Shown here: one piece after another, positions 17,509 to 26,958 of the stretch
How the letters are laid out: each line of letters begins with the position of its first letter
Position numbering within the stretch: the stretch's first letter is position 1
Source: an uncultured Ignisphaera sp.
GTDB taxonomy: Archaea > Thermoproteota > Thermoprotei_A > Sulfolobales > Ignisphaeraceae
Direction of reading: 5' to 3'
DNA: 64,000 nt
NCBI GenBank assembly: GCA_938074605.1
Contig: CALJEI010000001.1
Coordinates: 1 to 64,000 of the forward strand
Notes under the pieces: generated by a model
What the model was told of the DNA's origin: nothing
The model's database searches: none
What the model saw: the letters and a program-made list of their open reading frames with translations, nothing else
Position numbers and translations under genes: made by a program

Positions 17509-18855
17509 TTGAATTTTATAAGGAATAGATCTGTATTGGAGAGAGATGATCTGCATAAGATAGCTCTAGATGTCATAGAATATGGTCTTAGATCTGCAGA
17601 TCCTTATAATGCTATCCTCTCCTCCCTTAGGGTTAGGGACAATGTAGTTTATGTGAAGAATCTTGAGGTTAAAGTTGGGGGGAGAATTCATGTAATAGGT
17701 TTTGGCAAAGCATCTAAGAGAATGGCTAGTGCAATACATGATGCTTTAGGTAAGTATATCACAGGAGGTATTGTTATTTCTCCTGAAGAGCCAGGCTTTA
17801 TAGGCTCTATAGAGGTTGTAAAGGGCGATCATCCAATACCTGGAGACAATACCTTAATATCATCACAAAAAGTATTAGATTATCTCCAAAATAATGTCCA
17901 TGAAAATGATATAGTGTTTATACTTATTTCAGGTGGAGGTTCAGCCCTCTTTGAAGTTCCAGAAGATACTATTTCTTTAGATGATATTGGTAAACTAGCG
18001 AGGGAACTTATGAAGAGAGGTGCTGATATATTTGAACTTAATGCTGTTAGAAAAAGATTTTCAAAAGTTAAGGGAGGTAAGCTTCTTAAATACATAAGAG
18101 CAAAAAACATAGTATCTATAATTATAAGCGATGTTGTTGGAGATAGACTTGATACAATTGCATCAGGACCTACATCACCTGATGAAACAACCTATAGAGA
18201 TGTCTATAACATTTTAACTAGACGTAGACTATGGGATGAAATACCTGAAAGAATGAGAAGTATTATAGAGGCTGGATTAAATGGTAAGATCCCAGATACA
18301 CCTAAGCCTGGTGATCCTATATTTGAAAGAGTGCACAACATTATAGTTGCTAGCAATGCAATAGTTCTAGAGTTAATGGCTAGAAAAATAGAGGAATATG
18401 GCTTTAAACCACTAATCTTAACATCTATGATTGAAGGAGAGGCTAGAGAAGTGGGAAAAGTAGTTGCATCAATAATAAAGAATATCATATTCTACTCAAA
18501 ACCAATACAAAAACCTACTGCTCTTCTTATTGGTGGAGAAACTGTAGTTACTGTAAAGGGTAGTGGTATTGGTGGAAGAAATCAAGAACTTTGCCTCTCT
18601 TTAGCAATATCGATAAAAGGTTTTGAAACTGTAGCTGTGTGCATGGGTACAGATGGTATAGATGGTGTAAGTCCAGCAGCAGGTGCTATAGTAGATGGCT
18701 CTACTATTAATGAAGGATATAGAATGGGGTTAGACCCAATAAAATATCTTGAGAATAACGATAGCTATGGATATTTCTCAAAAATAAATAGAGCAATTAT
18801 AACAGGTTACACAGGAACAAATGTAAACGATATACTTCTAGCACTAATAAAATAG
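17509..18855 (+). CDS. Glycerate 2-kinase (GckA/MOFRL family)
   Basis: Phosphorylates D-glycerate to 2-phosphoglycerate, the last specific step of the archaeal non-phosphorylative and branched Entner-Doudoroff pathways. 448 residues, usual for the family. The N-terminal DUF4147 part holds VIGFGKASKRMASAIHDALG and VKGDHPIPGDNT, then LISGGGSALFEVPED and LNAVRKRFSKVKGGKL; the C-terminal MOFRL part holds ALLIGGETVVTVKGSGIGG, RNQELCLSLAI and MGTDGIDGVSPAAGAIVDG. The start is TTG with GGTG eight to nine bases upstream. Its stop abuts the stop of the convergent gene exactly. It fits the PfkB kinases next door in sugar-acid catabolism. Confidence 0.93.
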   Translation: MNFIRNRSVLERDDLHKIALDVIEYGLRSADPYNAILSSLRVRDNVVYVKNLEVKVGGRIHVIGFGKASKRMASAIHDALGKYITGGIVISPEEPGFIGSIEVVKGDHPIPGDNTLISSQKVLDYLQNNVHENDIVFILISGGGSALFEVPEDTISLDDIGKLARELMKRGADIFELNAVRKRFSKVKGGKLLKYIRAKNIVSIIISDVVGDRLDTIASGPTSPDETTYRDVYNILTRRRLWDEIPERMRSIIEAGLNGKIPDTPKPGDPIFERVHNIIVASNAIVLELMARKIEEYGFKPLILTSMIEGEAREVGKVVASIIKNIIFYSKPIQKPTALLIGGETVVTVKGSGIGGRNQELCLSLAISIKGFETVAVCMGTDGIDGVSPAAGAIVDGSTINEGYRMGLDPIKYLENNDSYGYFSKINRAIITGYTGTNVNDILLALIK

Positions 18856-20106
18856 TTAATTGTGTAAAAAATCGTAGATAAAAACCCTTTTAAAACTCTT
18901 CACCATAATTTTCCCTAAAATTACTGCTGCAAACACTATAGCTATTATGATAAGGTATATATGTGTTGTCCAGATATTTTCAGCTTTGTTTATCTGAATA
19001 CGCTCTACCTCTGTTCTATTTATTGAGTATATAGCCCATATCTCATTTGCAGGTCTTGGTTCAAGTTCTCTATATTCAGATGCAGCTACATATATACTAC
19101 TTTCATCTACAGCCATTTTACCTGTCCATAAAACCCATGGAGAGCTTGTAGATATTGTTATATTTGCAACGATATCCAGATTACTATTGAATACAAATAG
19201 ACTATTCATAGATATGTAGTAAGGCGCAATTATCTTTGTGCCAAACGCCAATATTCTATCATCCGTGTAGATAAGTCTAAATATTATATAGCCATTGAGT
19301 TTTCTCTCTTTTAGAACTCTACTACTGCCATCTATTTTTACAACCCCCATAGACCCCCCTAAATATGTATAGCCTTCCTGAGTAGATATAATGGCATAGG
19401 GATAGCCTTTAATATCATCTAGAACAATTGTTTTTACATGTCTTAAATCCTTGTCAAGTATCTCTACTCTAGGTACCTCAATATCTTTTGAATCTACATA
19501 TAGATAAAGCATCAACAGTAAATCATTTTGACCAGTAATCTTAGGCGAAGCATATGACCGCCTCCACGATAATGGAAACTCTATAGTATATACAGCTTTA
19601 ACATCTAGATTCTCTAGTGCCCTCCTCTCAATTCTATATCCACTAAAGTTAGAACCTTCAACTATACCTGCTACATAGATATATACACCATCGCTATATA
19701 TAGATGTAGCTATATCCATACCATCTGAAGGATTAGAAATATCCATGGAAACCACACCTAAATTTTCATTAAATGCAATTACTATCCACCCAAAATCACT
19801 ACCAGAAATATTCACTGTACCAACAACATATATGTTTCCACCATTCACAACACAATCATATAGCGTACCCATAGACCCTCTCCACACCCCTAGAAGAGCA
19901 CCCATACTTCTATCTCTAGCTTCAACCCTCATAACCGGAAAACCATCAGCTTCATCAAATCCAACAACATAAACTTTACCATTATACAAACATAGCGATA
20001 ATGCAATGTCCCTACCTACACTATAATCATCTAAAACAATCCATTGAAAAACACTATGTGTAGCTAGTAGAAAAAGAGTTATATAAATTACTACAGCAAC
20101 TCTCAT
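18856..20106 (-). CDS. Predicted secreted, membrane-anchored beta-propeller-like protein
   Basis: Not assigned to a family. An N-terminal signal or anchor helix (VAVVIYITLFLLATHSVF) is followed by about 350 residues of repeated short strands in which phrases such as VYVVGFDEADG, IYVVGTVNISG, IYVAGIVEGS and YTYLGGSMGVV recur. This is the look of WD/PQQ-like or SBBP propeller blades. A C-terminal helix (IYLIIIAIVFAAVILGKIMV) with a basic tail would anchor it. Most of the protein should face outside. The frame opens at 20127, but ATG 20106 has GGTGG nine bases upstream. It may bind extracellular polymers; that is a guess. Confidence 0.7.
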   Translation of the reverse strand: MRVAVVIYITLFLLATHSVFQWIVLDDYSVGRDIALSLCLYNGKVYVVGFDEADGFPVMRVEARDRSMGALLGVWRGSMGTLYDCVVNGGNIYVVGTVNISGSDFGWIVIAFNENLGVVSMDISNPSDGMDIATSIYSDGVYIYVAGIVEGSNFSGYRIERRALENLDVKAVYTIEFPLSWRRSYASPKITGQNDLLLMLYLYVDSKDIEVPRVEILDKDLRHVKTIVLDDIKGYPYAIISTQEGYTYLGGSMGVVKIDGSSRVLKERKLNGYIIFRLIYTDDRILAFGTKIIAPYYISMNSLFVFNSNLDIVANITISTSSPWVLWTGKMAVDESSIYVAASEYRELEPRPANEIWAIYSINRTEVERIQINKAENIWTTHIYLIIIAIVFAAVILGKIMVKSFKRVFIYDFLHN

Positions 20107-20127
20107 ATCATTTAACCACCACATCAC

Positions 20128-20498
20128 TAAAAACTACCCTAGATAAATAAAATAACCTTATATACCTCCATACCTATAATAGAGGATTTTATTCTAAATT
20201 ATTAGAATGAAACTATCAACTAATTCACTACTATGACAGAACTATAGCTATACTATGACTGCTTTAACTTCATCTCACACTTAAAATCAATATAAGGGAT
20301 ATTATTTTAGCTAAATTACCATATCTATCCATTCAATAAAATGATGAATTAAAACATTAAATACAATATATCTTAATACATCCTCCGTGGAATTCATAGA
20401 AAATCGTCAGTACATACCAATCAGCATATCAGACAATAAAGCTAAGTTTATCTATATGTAACAAATTAATAGAAAGAGTTAGAATCATATTTTATACT
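20128..20498. other. Intergenic region, no gene recognised
   Basis: AT-rich, with a small inverted repeat TTCTAAATTATTAGAA near 20195 and many stops. It should contain the promoters of the two flanking divergent genes. Confidence 0.5.
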
Positions 20499-22091
20499 AT
20501 GTATTCATTAGTACAGGTAAACTTACTAATTAAAAAATTTATATCCCAACCTTTTACTATGGACTCATTAGAGAGTATGTTGATAGGTGTGTATATGGAG
20601 GCTAAAATATTTGATTATGTTATTGATGGTAGAATACCTAGCTATATAAAACAATCCAATGATTTTATTGAAATACCATTTAAAATTAATGATAGTATAG
20701 ATATACTTTTCATAGAATTTACAACTCTAGAAACTGAATGTAGGCTTGGTGTAGGTATCGCTGATTCAAATGGCTATTTAAGGGGATGGAGTGCTGAAAG
20801 AAAATCAAAGATATATATTGCTAAAGGTACTGCAACACCTGGATATATCCCAGGCGACATCCCCTCTGGTATGTGGAAGATTATTATAAGACTTGATAGT
20901 ATGGCTAGCAATGGCTGTAGATATAGATTGAGGGTAGCTGGTTTTAGAACTGTGTTAGGTAGTATAAGATTTGAGGATGTATCTAGAACACTTTCTTATT
21001 TAACAAAAAATATAAATCTAATTGAGCTTATAAAAAACTACCTTGATCTTATCCCCATATTGAACTATACATATCCATGTAAAGACTATTCTAATGAATT
21101 TGAGGGGGCTAGAAATATTGATAACGGCCCCATGTGGTATAAAGGTGATCTACATACACACTCTATTCATAGCGATGGCAGAAATACTGTATGTGAATTA
21201 ATTATGTTGGCACGTACTAGAGGCCTTAATTTCATAGCTTTAACAGATCACAATACAATTGCTCAAAACTATGAACCTGCCATCTATAGATATAGAGAGC
21301 CTCTAGTTATCCCAGGGATGGAGATAACCACCTTCTATGGACATATAAATGTATTTAATATTAAAAAATATATAGATTTTAGAAGAAGGAATAGAGATGA
21401 TTTTAAAAAACTTATTGATGAAGTACATAGCGATGGAGGTCTAATTTCGGTTAACCACCCTGATTTATTTAGAGAATTTATGTGTAAAGACTGCCCATTT
21501 AGATATAGAGATGTTGAAGGTTTTGATGCTATTGAAGTTTGGAATGGACCATGGTATATATTAAACAATGAGTCACTCCTATGGTGGCACACACTCCTTA
21601 CAAAAGGATATAGAGTTACAGCAATTGGAGGTAGCGACTATCATGGTGTTGATTTGACGAGACTTGGTGAACCAACTACATGGGTATATGCAGATAACCT
21701 TACCATCGAAAGTATTTTACATGGTATTAAGTTGGGTAGAGTAAATATAACATATTCTCCTGAAAAACCGTTAATAAATATAAGGGCTCTTGCTAATAAT
21801 GGCAATATCTATATGATTGGGGATAGTATTAAGAAAGAAATATCCAACTCTATAGTGCTTACTATAGATGTTAGAAAAGCTAAAGGCTCTACTCTTAGAA
21901 TTATAACGCCACAAGATGTATATAAAGCCATAGAAATATCTGAAGATAACTTTAGATATAGAGAAAAAATAGATGTTAGTAACTATAACTTCATAAGAGT
22001 TGAAATTGGTATATATAGCGATTCTTATAAACTCATACCCCATAATTATGATGATGTACTAGCACTCACAAATCCACTATACATAGAGTAA
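20499..22091 (+). CDS. PHP-domain metal-dependent phosphoesterase with N-terminal extension
   Basis: 530 residues. The C-terminal half from about residue 210 is a PHP domain: KGDLHTHSIHSDG (metal-binding HxH), FIALTDHNTIA, IPGMEITTFYGHINVF, ISVNHPDLFREF and AIGGSDYHGVDL, with metal-ligand His/Asp residues in place. The N-terminal 200 residues are beta-rich (FIEFTTLETECRLGVGI, MWKIIIRLDS) and look like a carbohydrate-binding or PPC-type accessory domain, and a beta-rich tail of about 100 residues follows. This CehA/McbA-like arrangement occurs in proteins acting on phospho- or ester-linked substrates; substrate unknown. No signal peptide is evident. An internal Met at 20559 is an alternative start. 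Confidence 0.85.
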   Translation: MYSLVQVNLLIKKFISQPFTMDSLESMLIGVYMEAKIFDYVIDGRIPSYIKQSNDFIEIPFKINDSIDILFIEFTTLETECRLGVGIADSNGYLRGWSAERKSKIYIAKGTATPGYIPGDIPSGMWKIIIRLDSMASNGCRYRLRVAGFRTVLGSIRFEDVSRTLSYLTKNINLIELIKNYLDLIPILNYTYPCKDYSNEFEGARNIDNGPMWYKGDLHTHSIHSDGRNTVCELIMLARTRGLNFIALTDHNTIAQNYEPAIYRYREPLVIPGMEITTFYGHINVFNIKKYIDFRRRNRDDFKKLIDEVHSDGGLISVNHPDLFREFMCKDCPFRYRDVEGFDAIEVWNGPWYILNNESLLWWHTLLTKGYRVTAIGGSDYHGVDLTRLGEPTTWVYADNLTIESILHGIKLGRVNITYSPEKPLINIRALANNGNIYMIGDSIKKEISNSIVLTIDVRKAKGSTLRIITPQDVYKAIEISEDNFRYREKIDVSNYNFIRVEIGIYSDSYKLIPHNYDDVLALTNPLYIE

Positions 22092-22771
22092 TATCTATAA
22101 AACGGGTTCTGAGCTACGTAGTCTTTGATAGACATACATAGCTCTTGAGCTTCATCGCCCTATCCCCTTTCGGGAACACTTCATCAAGCTTAGCTTCCTT
22201 CAGTGTGAACTTAGCTCCCCACATCTGAAGGTTCAACACAGTTACACAACGACACAGAAAATATAAGCCTTCTATGAATTTTTGATACAAATTTTCGCTT
22301 AACATATGTTAATCAAAACAATATTATTGTTTTGTGGTTTGAAAAAGAAAATAAAAACAGTCCATCCCTACGAGAAGATTCAAAAACTATCTCCTGAATA
22401 CATTAATACTTTCGATAACGGCAGAGAAAGTCTAGTTCTAAATACTGAAAGGATGTTCCAATCTGCCCCATTTTCTAGATTCAGACTCGCCAATTAGGAT
22501 ACAAGCATACATGCAGCAAAACGCATAGAAATATAAATACAATTAAGATTAAAGAGCATCATTAATTTGGATAATCATTGTTTACAACAAAAATTATTTA
22601 CATAATTCTATTATATTATTCATGTATAACCTCCATAATATGGATTAAATTTAACATCTTATTGCTAAATCTATAGATAGAAGTTATATATGTATTTAGT
22701 AGAACTTAGTAGTAAATATTTTAAGGGCTGTTTCACAACATAAGCTTTTATTTATATCTGTTGTAGTTTTA
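22092..22771. other. Intergenic region with two back-to-back short frames
   Basis: 680 bases without a recognised gene. Two 63-codon frames start back to back at 22305/22306: a minus one (22114-22305) whose end reads LQMWGAKFTLKEAKLDEVF and ..RAMKLKSYVCLS, and a plus one (22306-22497). Bases 22120-22260 are visibly richer in G+C than the surroundings, as transferred or mobile-element DNA might be. I cannot assign either product. The TATA-like TTTTATTTATA near 22746 belongs to moaC. Confidence 0.35.
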
Positions 22772-22795
22772 GTGGTGTTTTTATTGAGTGTAAAG

Positions 22796-23227
22796 ATGAT
22801 TGATGTTAGTAGTAAAGATGAGATTCATAGAGAGGCTATAGCAAGAGGTTGTATAAAACTTAGAAGAGAAACTATTAATAGAATAAAAAGTGGAGCTATT
22901 GAGAAAGGCGATATATTTACAGCTTCAGCTTTAATTGCTATACAGGCTGTTAAGCAAACCTTCTTGCTACTGCCATTCTGTCATACTATAAGGGTAGATT
23001 TTGTTAAACCTAATATATGGATTGAAGGCGATGAAAGAGTTTGTGTAGAGGTTTTAGTTAAAGCACGTGAGAGAACGGGTGTAGAAATGGAGGCCTTAAC
23101 TGCAGTGTCAATAGCACTTCTAAATATATGGGATATGGTTAAAGCTTATGAAAAGGATGAATATGGCCAGTATCCATATACAGCTATAGAGAGTATACAT
23201 GTTGTAAGTAAAACTAAGATTTCATAA
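22796..23227 (+). CDS. moaC: MoaC, cyclic pyranopterin monophosphate synthase
   Basis: Second enzyme of molybdopterin/tungstopterin synthesis, converting 3',8-cH2GTP to cyclic pyranopterin monophosphate. The 143-residue product starts MIDVSSKDEIHREAIARG, the family N-terminus, and has KGDIFTASALIAIQAVKQT, LPFCHTIRVDF (LCHP motif with His, here CHT) and the strongly conserved RTGVEMEALTAVSIALLNIWDM. The frame opens at GTG 22772; ATG 22796 is preferred from the family start. No other cofactor genes are close. It supports use of molybdenum or tungsten enzymes such as aldehyde:ferredoxin oxidoreductases. Confidence 0.93.
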   Translation: MIDVSSKDEIHREAIARGCIKLRRETINRIKSGAIEKGDIFTASALIAIQAVKQTFLLLPFCHTIRVDFVKPNIWIEGDERVCVEVLVKARERTGVEMEALTAVSIALLNIWDMVKAYEKDEYGQYPYTAIESIHVVSKTKIS

Positions 23228-23275
23228 ATATGGATAGCTGCCTATATCCAGTGGTTCTAAGCTATGTGATATTCC

Positions 23276-23563
23276 ATGATTTATTTACCCCTTATTATAG
23301 GGCTTTTTATAGGGGTGCTACTCAGATTTATAAAGAAGATAAATATAATTAGGTTTATCAATAGATTCATAATGGTAATAGTCTTCATCTTAGTACTGTT
23401 AATAGGTATTGTAACAGGCTATACTATTATGATGAGACTCTCCATTATTGGTATTCAAACACTTTCTACACTAGCCATAGAACTTACACTCTTAACAATC
23501 ATACCAATAGCAATAGGCTTCTATATATCTTTAGCAATTATAAGGATTGGTAGAGTAAAATGA
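23276..23563 (+). CDS. LysO-family exporter, N-terminal half
   Basis: 95-residue membrane protein with three hydrophobic helices, matching the N-terminal part of the LysO (YbjE, DUF340) lysine exporters. In Escherichia coli both halves form one protein of about 300 residues; here they are two genes. The stop overlaps the start of the next gene by four bases (ATGA), implying coupled translation and a 1:1 heteromer. Assignment leans on the C-terminal partner, which has the clearer motifs. Confidence 0.75.
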   Translation: MIYLPLIIGLFIGVLLRFIKKINIIRFINRFIMVIVFILVLLIGIVTGYTIMMRLSIIGIQTLSTLAIELTLLTIIPIAIGFYISLAIIRIGRVK

Positions 23564-24153
23564 TGAATAGATTTTCGATAGCAGCAATATTTATTGTAGG
23601 CATTGGAATAGGTATAATACTGTATCTCAACAGTATAGCAATATCCATGCTATCAAAAGTAATAGAATTACTTCTATACATACTCATTACAATAGTGGCT
23701 ATAACCATAGCTTATGAGATTAAATCCTTTAAAGAGGTTATAGCTGATATACATTTATCACTAAAACTTATTGTAGCTACTATTCTAGGCTCCGTAGTAG
23801 GAGGAGTTATTGTAGCAGTAGTTCTACATGGTGATATAATAGCATATCTGGCTATCACCCTTGGAATGGGGTGGTACACATTTACAGGATCGTATCTAGC
23901 TACCATTGATAGCTATCTTGGGCTTCTAGGATTTACAGTAAACATGTTTAGAGAGATAACTCTAATTATCCTCTACCCAATTCTATCAAGAAAATACCCT
24001 ATTGAAGCCATATCAATTGGTGGAGCAACAACAATGGACACTACACTACCCATCATAATTAGGTATACAAATACTAGAATATCGACAATTGCATTTATTC
24101 ACGGTCTTGTTCTCACACTTTTAATACCAATAATCATTCCATTATTACTATAG
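23560..24153 (+). CDS. LysO-family exporter, C-terminal half
   Basis: 197 residues with about six membrane helices. The LysO core signature is clear: LGMGWYTFTGSYLATIDS, GLLGFTVNMFREI, ISIGGATTMDTTLPIIIRYT and FIHGLVLTLLIPI. LysO exports lysine or analogues such as thialysine using the proton gradient; substrate here is not proven. It overlaps the preceding N-terminal half gene by four bases. No regulatory site was seen. Confidence 0.88.
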   Translation: MMNRFSIAAIFIVGIGIGIILYLNSIAISMLSKVIELLLYILITIVAITIAYEIKSFKEVIADIHLSLKLIVATILGSVVGGVIVAVVLHGDIIAYLAITLGMGWYTFTGSYLATIDSYLGLLGFTVNMFREITLIILYPILSRKYPIEAISIGGATTMDTTLPIIIRYTNTRISTIAFIHGLVLTLLIPIIIPLLL

Positions 24154-24366
24154 TTGATCATCCTATTTCAATAGATAGAGCTTCCTTCAACCACCGGTTT
24201 AAAAGTTCTTACATAGTTAGTTTTACTAAAAATTGCTTATACAAAATTTCTTCATTGTAATAGAATTCCACTATAAAAACATGCTATTAGATTATGAATT
24301 ATAAAAAAGCTTTTATCCCCAACGATGGTTGACATATGTTAGCATAGTGTAGAGGATTGAGATACT

Positions 24367-25476
24367 ATGTATGAAATTAAAAAGGAATCTCTATATAGTT
24401 TATTGAAAAGACTTACAGAAGCTATAGGGCCATCGGGCTACGAAGATTCTGTAAGGGATATTGTTGTAGATGAATTGAAAAGCTATGCAGATTCGCTATG
24501 GATAGATTCGCTTGGAAATGTAATCGCTGTTAAGAAGGGGTCTAAAGGAGCTGCTAGACTTATGATTGCTGCACATATGGATGAGATAGGGCTTATCATT
24601 AGCTATATTGATGAGAGGGGCTTTCTAAGATTTCAACCAATTGGTGGTGTATCTGAACGTACACTACTTGGTCAGAGAGTTGCTATAAAGACTCTCAATG
24701 GCGACATCATTAGGGGGGTTATAGGGACAAAGCCTCCACATATAATGAAACCTGAAGAGATGAAACAAGTTCCAGATAGTAAGGATTTATATATAGATGT
24801 AGGTGTTAGTAGTAGGGCTGAGGTAGAAAAGCTAGGTATAACTATTGGTAGCATAGCAGTATTTGAGAGGGATTTAACTACATTAGGTACATCTGATGTT
24901 ATTATTGGTAAGGCTTTAGACGATAGAGTTGGTGTTGCTGCTATGATAGAGGCATTTAAGGCTATTGATGGCAATGATGTCGATGTTTATGCAGTGGCAA
25001 CAGTGCAAGAAGAGGTTGGCCTAAAGGGTGCTAGAGTTGCAGCATATTCTATAACACCCCATATTGCATTAGCTTTAGATGTTACAGTAGCTAGTGATGT
25101 AGCAGGAGTATCTGAACAGGACTGGATAACACAGTTGGGTAAGGGGCCTGCCATAAAGGTTGCTGATGGTAGGGCTGCCTCTGGACTTATAGCACATCCT
25201 GCTGTTAGAAATAAGCTCATAGAAATTGCAAAACAGTATGGAATACCATACCAGCTTGAGGTGCTCCATGGAGGAACAACAGATGCATCAATAATAGCAC
25301 TAAATAAAGAGGGGGTTCCAGCAGCAACAATATCAATACCTACAAGATATATACACTCACCTGCAGAAGTTGCAAATTTAAATGATATAGTAATGTCATC
25401 AAAACTGACAATGTTATTTGCAACCAAAATCACATCTGAATGGGCTTTAACACTTATACGCAAAAATTTCAAATAA
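24367..25476 (+). CDS. M42-family aminopeptidase (TET / deblocking type)
   Basis: Cytoplasmic zinc or cobalt aminopeptidase that forms large tetrahedral complexes and trims short peptides. 369 residues, normal for M42. Metal and catalytic residues are present in order: AAHMDEIGL (His, catalytic Asp), KALDDRVGVAAMIEA (bridging Asp), VQEEVGLKGA (catalytic and ligand Glu), ALDVTVASDV (Asp) and RYIHSPAEV (His). LHGGTTDAS is also typical. With the oligopeptide ABC ATPases at 12.6-14.6 kb it fits peptide use. Endoglucanase annotations sometimes given to this family are historical; peptidase function is more likely. Confidence 0.92.
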   Translation: MYEIKKESLYSLLKRLTEAIGPSGYEDSVRDIVVDELKSYADSLWIDSLGNVIAVKKGSKGAARLMIAAHMDEIGLIISYIDERGFLRFQPIGGVSERTLLGQRVAIKTLNGDIIRGVIGTKPPHIMKPEEMKQVPDSKDLYIDVGVSSRAEVEKLGITIGSIAVFERDLTTLGTSDVIIGKALDDRVGVAAMIEAFKAIDGNDVDVYAVATVQEEVGLKGARVAAYSITPHIALALDVTVASDVAGVSEQDWITQLGKGPAIKVADGRAASGLIAHPAVRNKLIEIAKQYGIPYQLEVLHGGTTDASIIALNKEGVPAATISIPTRYIHSPAEVANLNDIVMSSKLTMLFATKITSEWALTLIRKNFK

Positions 25477-25878
25477 ATAAATAATACACCTTTATATACA
25501 GCTATATCTAGTTAAGCTAATGCTCTACACCCTAGACCTCTCTACTATCTCTTTATTTTACACCATGTTTTCAGCAGATGATATTGTAAAGTTCTATAAA
25601 TCTTATAGAAGAGCCCTCATATAGATCAATGTAACACTGCTAGCAGTATTAACTATAAATAAACATAAGACTTACAACATAGGCAATATAAGCAAAGTAT
25701 TATCTAACTATTTATAGTTGTTCATAGTTTTATAAAGTGGCTAACCCTGTGATTAGCTCTTAATCACAAGTAAGCTACATATTTTTAATTGTAACACTTT
25801 GTAGGTATATTGGAGAAGTCCTGGGTCAACTACAAAAAACATATTAACTACCTTAAATAGTATTTTAGAGTAGAGAAA
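25477..25878. other. Intergenic region upstream of the pilin-like gene
   Basis: 400 bases without a convincing gene; its notable feature is the inverted repeat at 25748-25768, annotated separately. Confidence 0.5.
25748..25768. repeat. Perfect inverted repeat upstream of the pilin-like gene
   Basis: Arms TGTGATTA and TAATCACA (8 bases, perfect) flank a 5-base centre GCTCT. It is about 110 bases before the pilin-like gene. It could be an operator or an RNA hairpin; no T-run follows, so it is not an obvious terminator. Confidence 0.55.
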
Positions 25879-26310
25879 GTGGGCCCTACAATGCCTGATG
25901 AAAGAGGACTATTTATAGGAATGCCCATATTAATAGTAGCTACAGCTATTATAGGCATTCTATTCATTCAATGGGTAGTAGGTTTTGTTACCTCATTCGA
26001 AAGGGCCCATCTGCAAATATTTCATAGTAGCTACATTGATTGTTCAAGTAAAACATTATACTTACATGTTAGGAATCCTGGTGATGTGCCAATAGCTATA
26101 CAGGTGATTGAGATAATTGGTTTTGAGAGAATAGATAGCTTTACTAGATTTGGTAGAGGAGGATCATACACGCCAATAATCATAAATCCAAAAATTGATC
26201 GTGTAATATCTATACCACTGTCAAAAGATTATATCAGTGGTACTATCTATCAGATTAGGATATATACATCTACAGGTGAGGTGTATACAGCCATAATCAA
26301 TGCGGAGTAG
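25879..26310 (+). CDS. Small surface protein with pilin-like N-terminus
   Basis: 143 residues: a short charged start (MPDERG), one hydrophobic helix (PILIVATAIIGILFIQWVVGFV), then a beta-rich outer domain (LYLHVRNPGDVPIAIQVIEI, IYQIRIYTSTGEVYTAIIN). This is the layout of archaeal type IV pilin or archaellin-like proteins, and RG before the hydrophobic stretch loosely fits a class III signal peptide. No pilus assembly genes are near. GTG 25879 and ATG 25891 are both possible starts. Family assignment is inference. Confidence 0.6.
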   Translation: MGPTMPDERGLFIGMPILIVATAIIGILFIQWVVGFVTSFERAHLQIFHSSYIDCSSKTLYLHVRNPGDVPIAIQVIEIIGFERIDSFTRFGRGGSYTPIIINPKIDRVISIPLSKDYISGTIYQIRIYTSTGEVYTAIINAE

Positions 26311-26437
26311 ATTTCTGGTATATATTCTTTAAAGTACTGTTTAGAGACACTTCAAATAAAACTTCTTTAATTAAGCGTTATAAAATCTGGTAACTAAGCT
26401 ACTATTTTATACCCACTGATTAAGGTGATATATAGTA

Positions 26438-26914
26438 ATGGTATTTCCTGGTAAAAAAGTGGTTGTGGGTTCTGACGATCTTTACCCAATTGTAAATACA
26501 GTCATTAGATATCTTATAGAAAAAGGATTTGAGGTTATTACTGTAGGTGCAGCAAAAAGTGGAAAAACAGAGCCTTGGCCTTTAGTCGGCTATGAAGTTG
26601 GAAGAGCTGTAGCTAATGGTGAGGCTGATTGGGGTATAGCTATATGTTATACTGGTACAGGTGTGTCAATAGCGGCTAATAAGGTTAGAGGTGTTAGAGC
26701 AGCTCTATGTAATGATCCAGGGACTGCTAAGGGTGCAAGACTCTGGAACGATGCTAATGTCCTTGTTATGAGTGGAAGATTAGTTAGCGAGTATCTAGCT
26801 AAAGAGATTTTAGATGCATGGATTTCAAGTACCAATATAGATGAAAGTGAGGCAAAAAACATCGAAATGTTAAAAAGTTTAGATAGGGATTTACAAAGAG
26901 AGATGTTTAGATAA
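26438..26914 (+). CDS. RpiB/LacA/LacB-family sugar-phosphate isomerase, divergent active site
   Basis: 158 residues with the RpiB fold pattern: VVVGSDD at the first strand, ICYTGTGVSIAANKVRGVRA with the catalytic Cys, and GARLWNDANVLVMSGRLV. Compared with classical RpiB, the first-strand DH is replaced by DD, the catalytic-loop GTGxG by YTGTG, and the His before ND by Trp. These changes mark a subfamily whose substrate need not be ribose-5-phosphate; other pentose or tetrose phosphates are possible. AAGGTGAT precedes the ATG. An unidentified gene follows by 44 bases on the same strand and may be cotranscribed. Confidence 0.85.
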   Translation: MVFPGKKVVVGSDDLYPIVNTVIRYLIEKGFEVITVGAAKSGKTEPWPLVGYEVGRAVANGEADWGIAICYTGTGVSIAANKVRGVRAALCNDPGTAKGARLWNDANVLVMSGRLVSEYLAKEILDAWISSTNIDESEAKNIEMLKSLDRDLQREMFR

Positions 26915-26958
26915 GTCAATTAGTAAATGGTGTTATCCACTAGATCAAGGGGGTATAA

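Noticed and set aside
24987-25472. 161-codon minus frame inside the M42 peptidase gene
   Set aside because: The peptidase motifs on the plus strand are complete, so this is a shadow.
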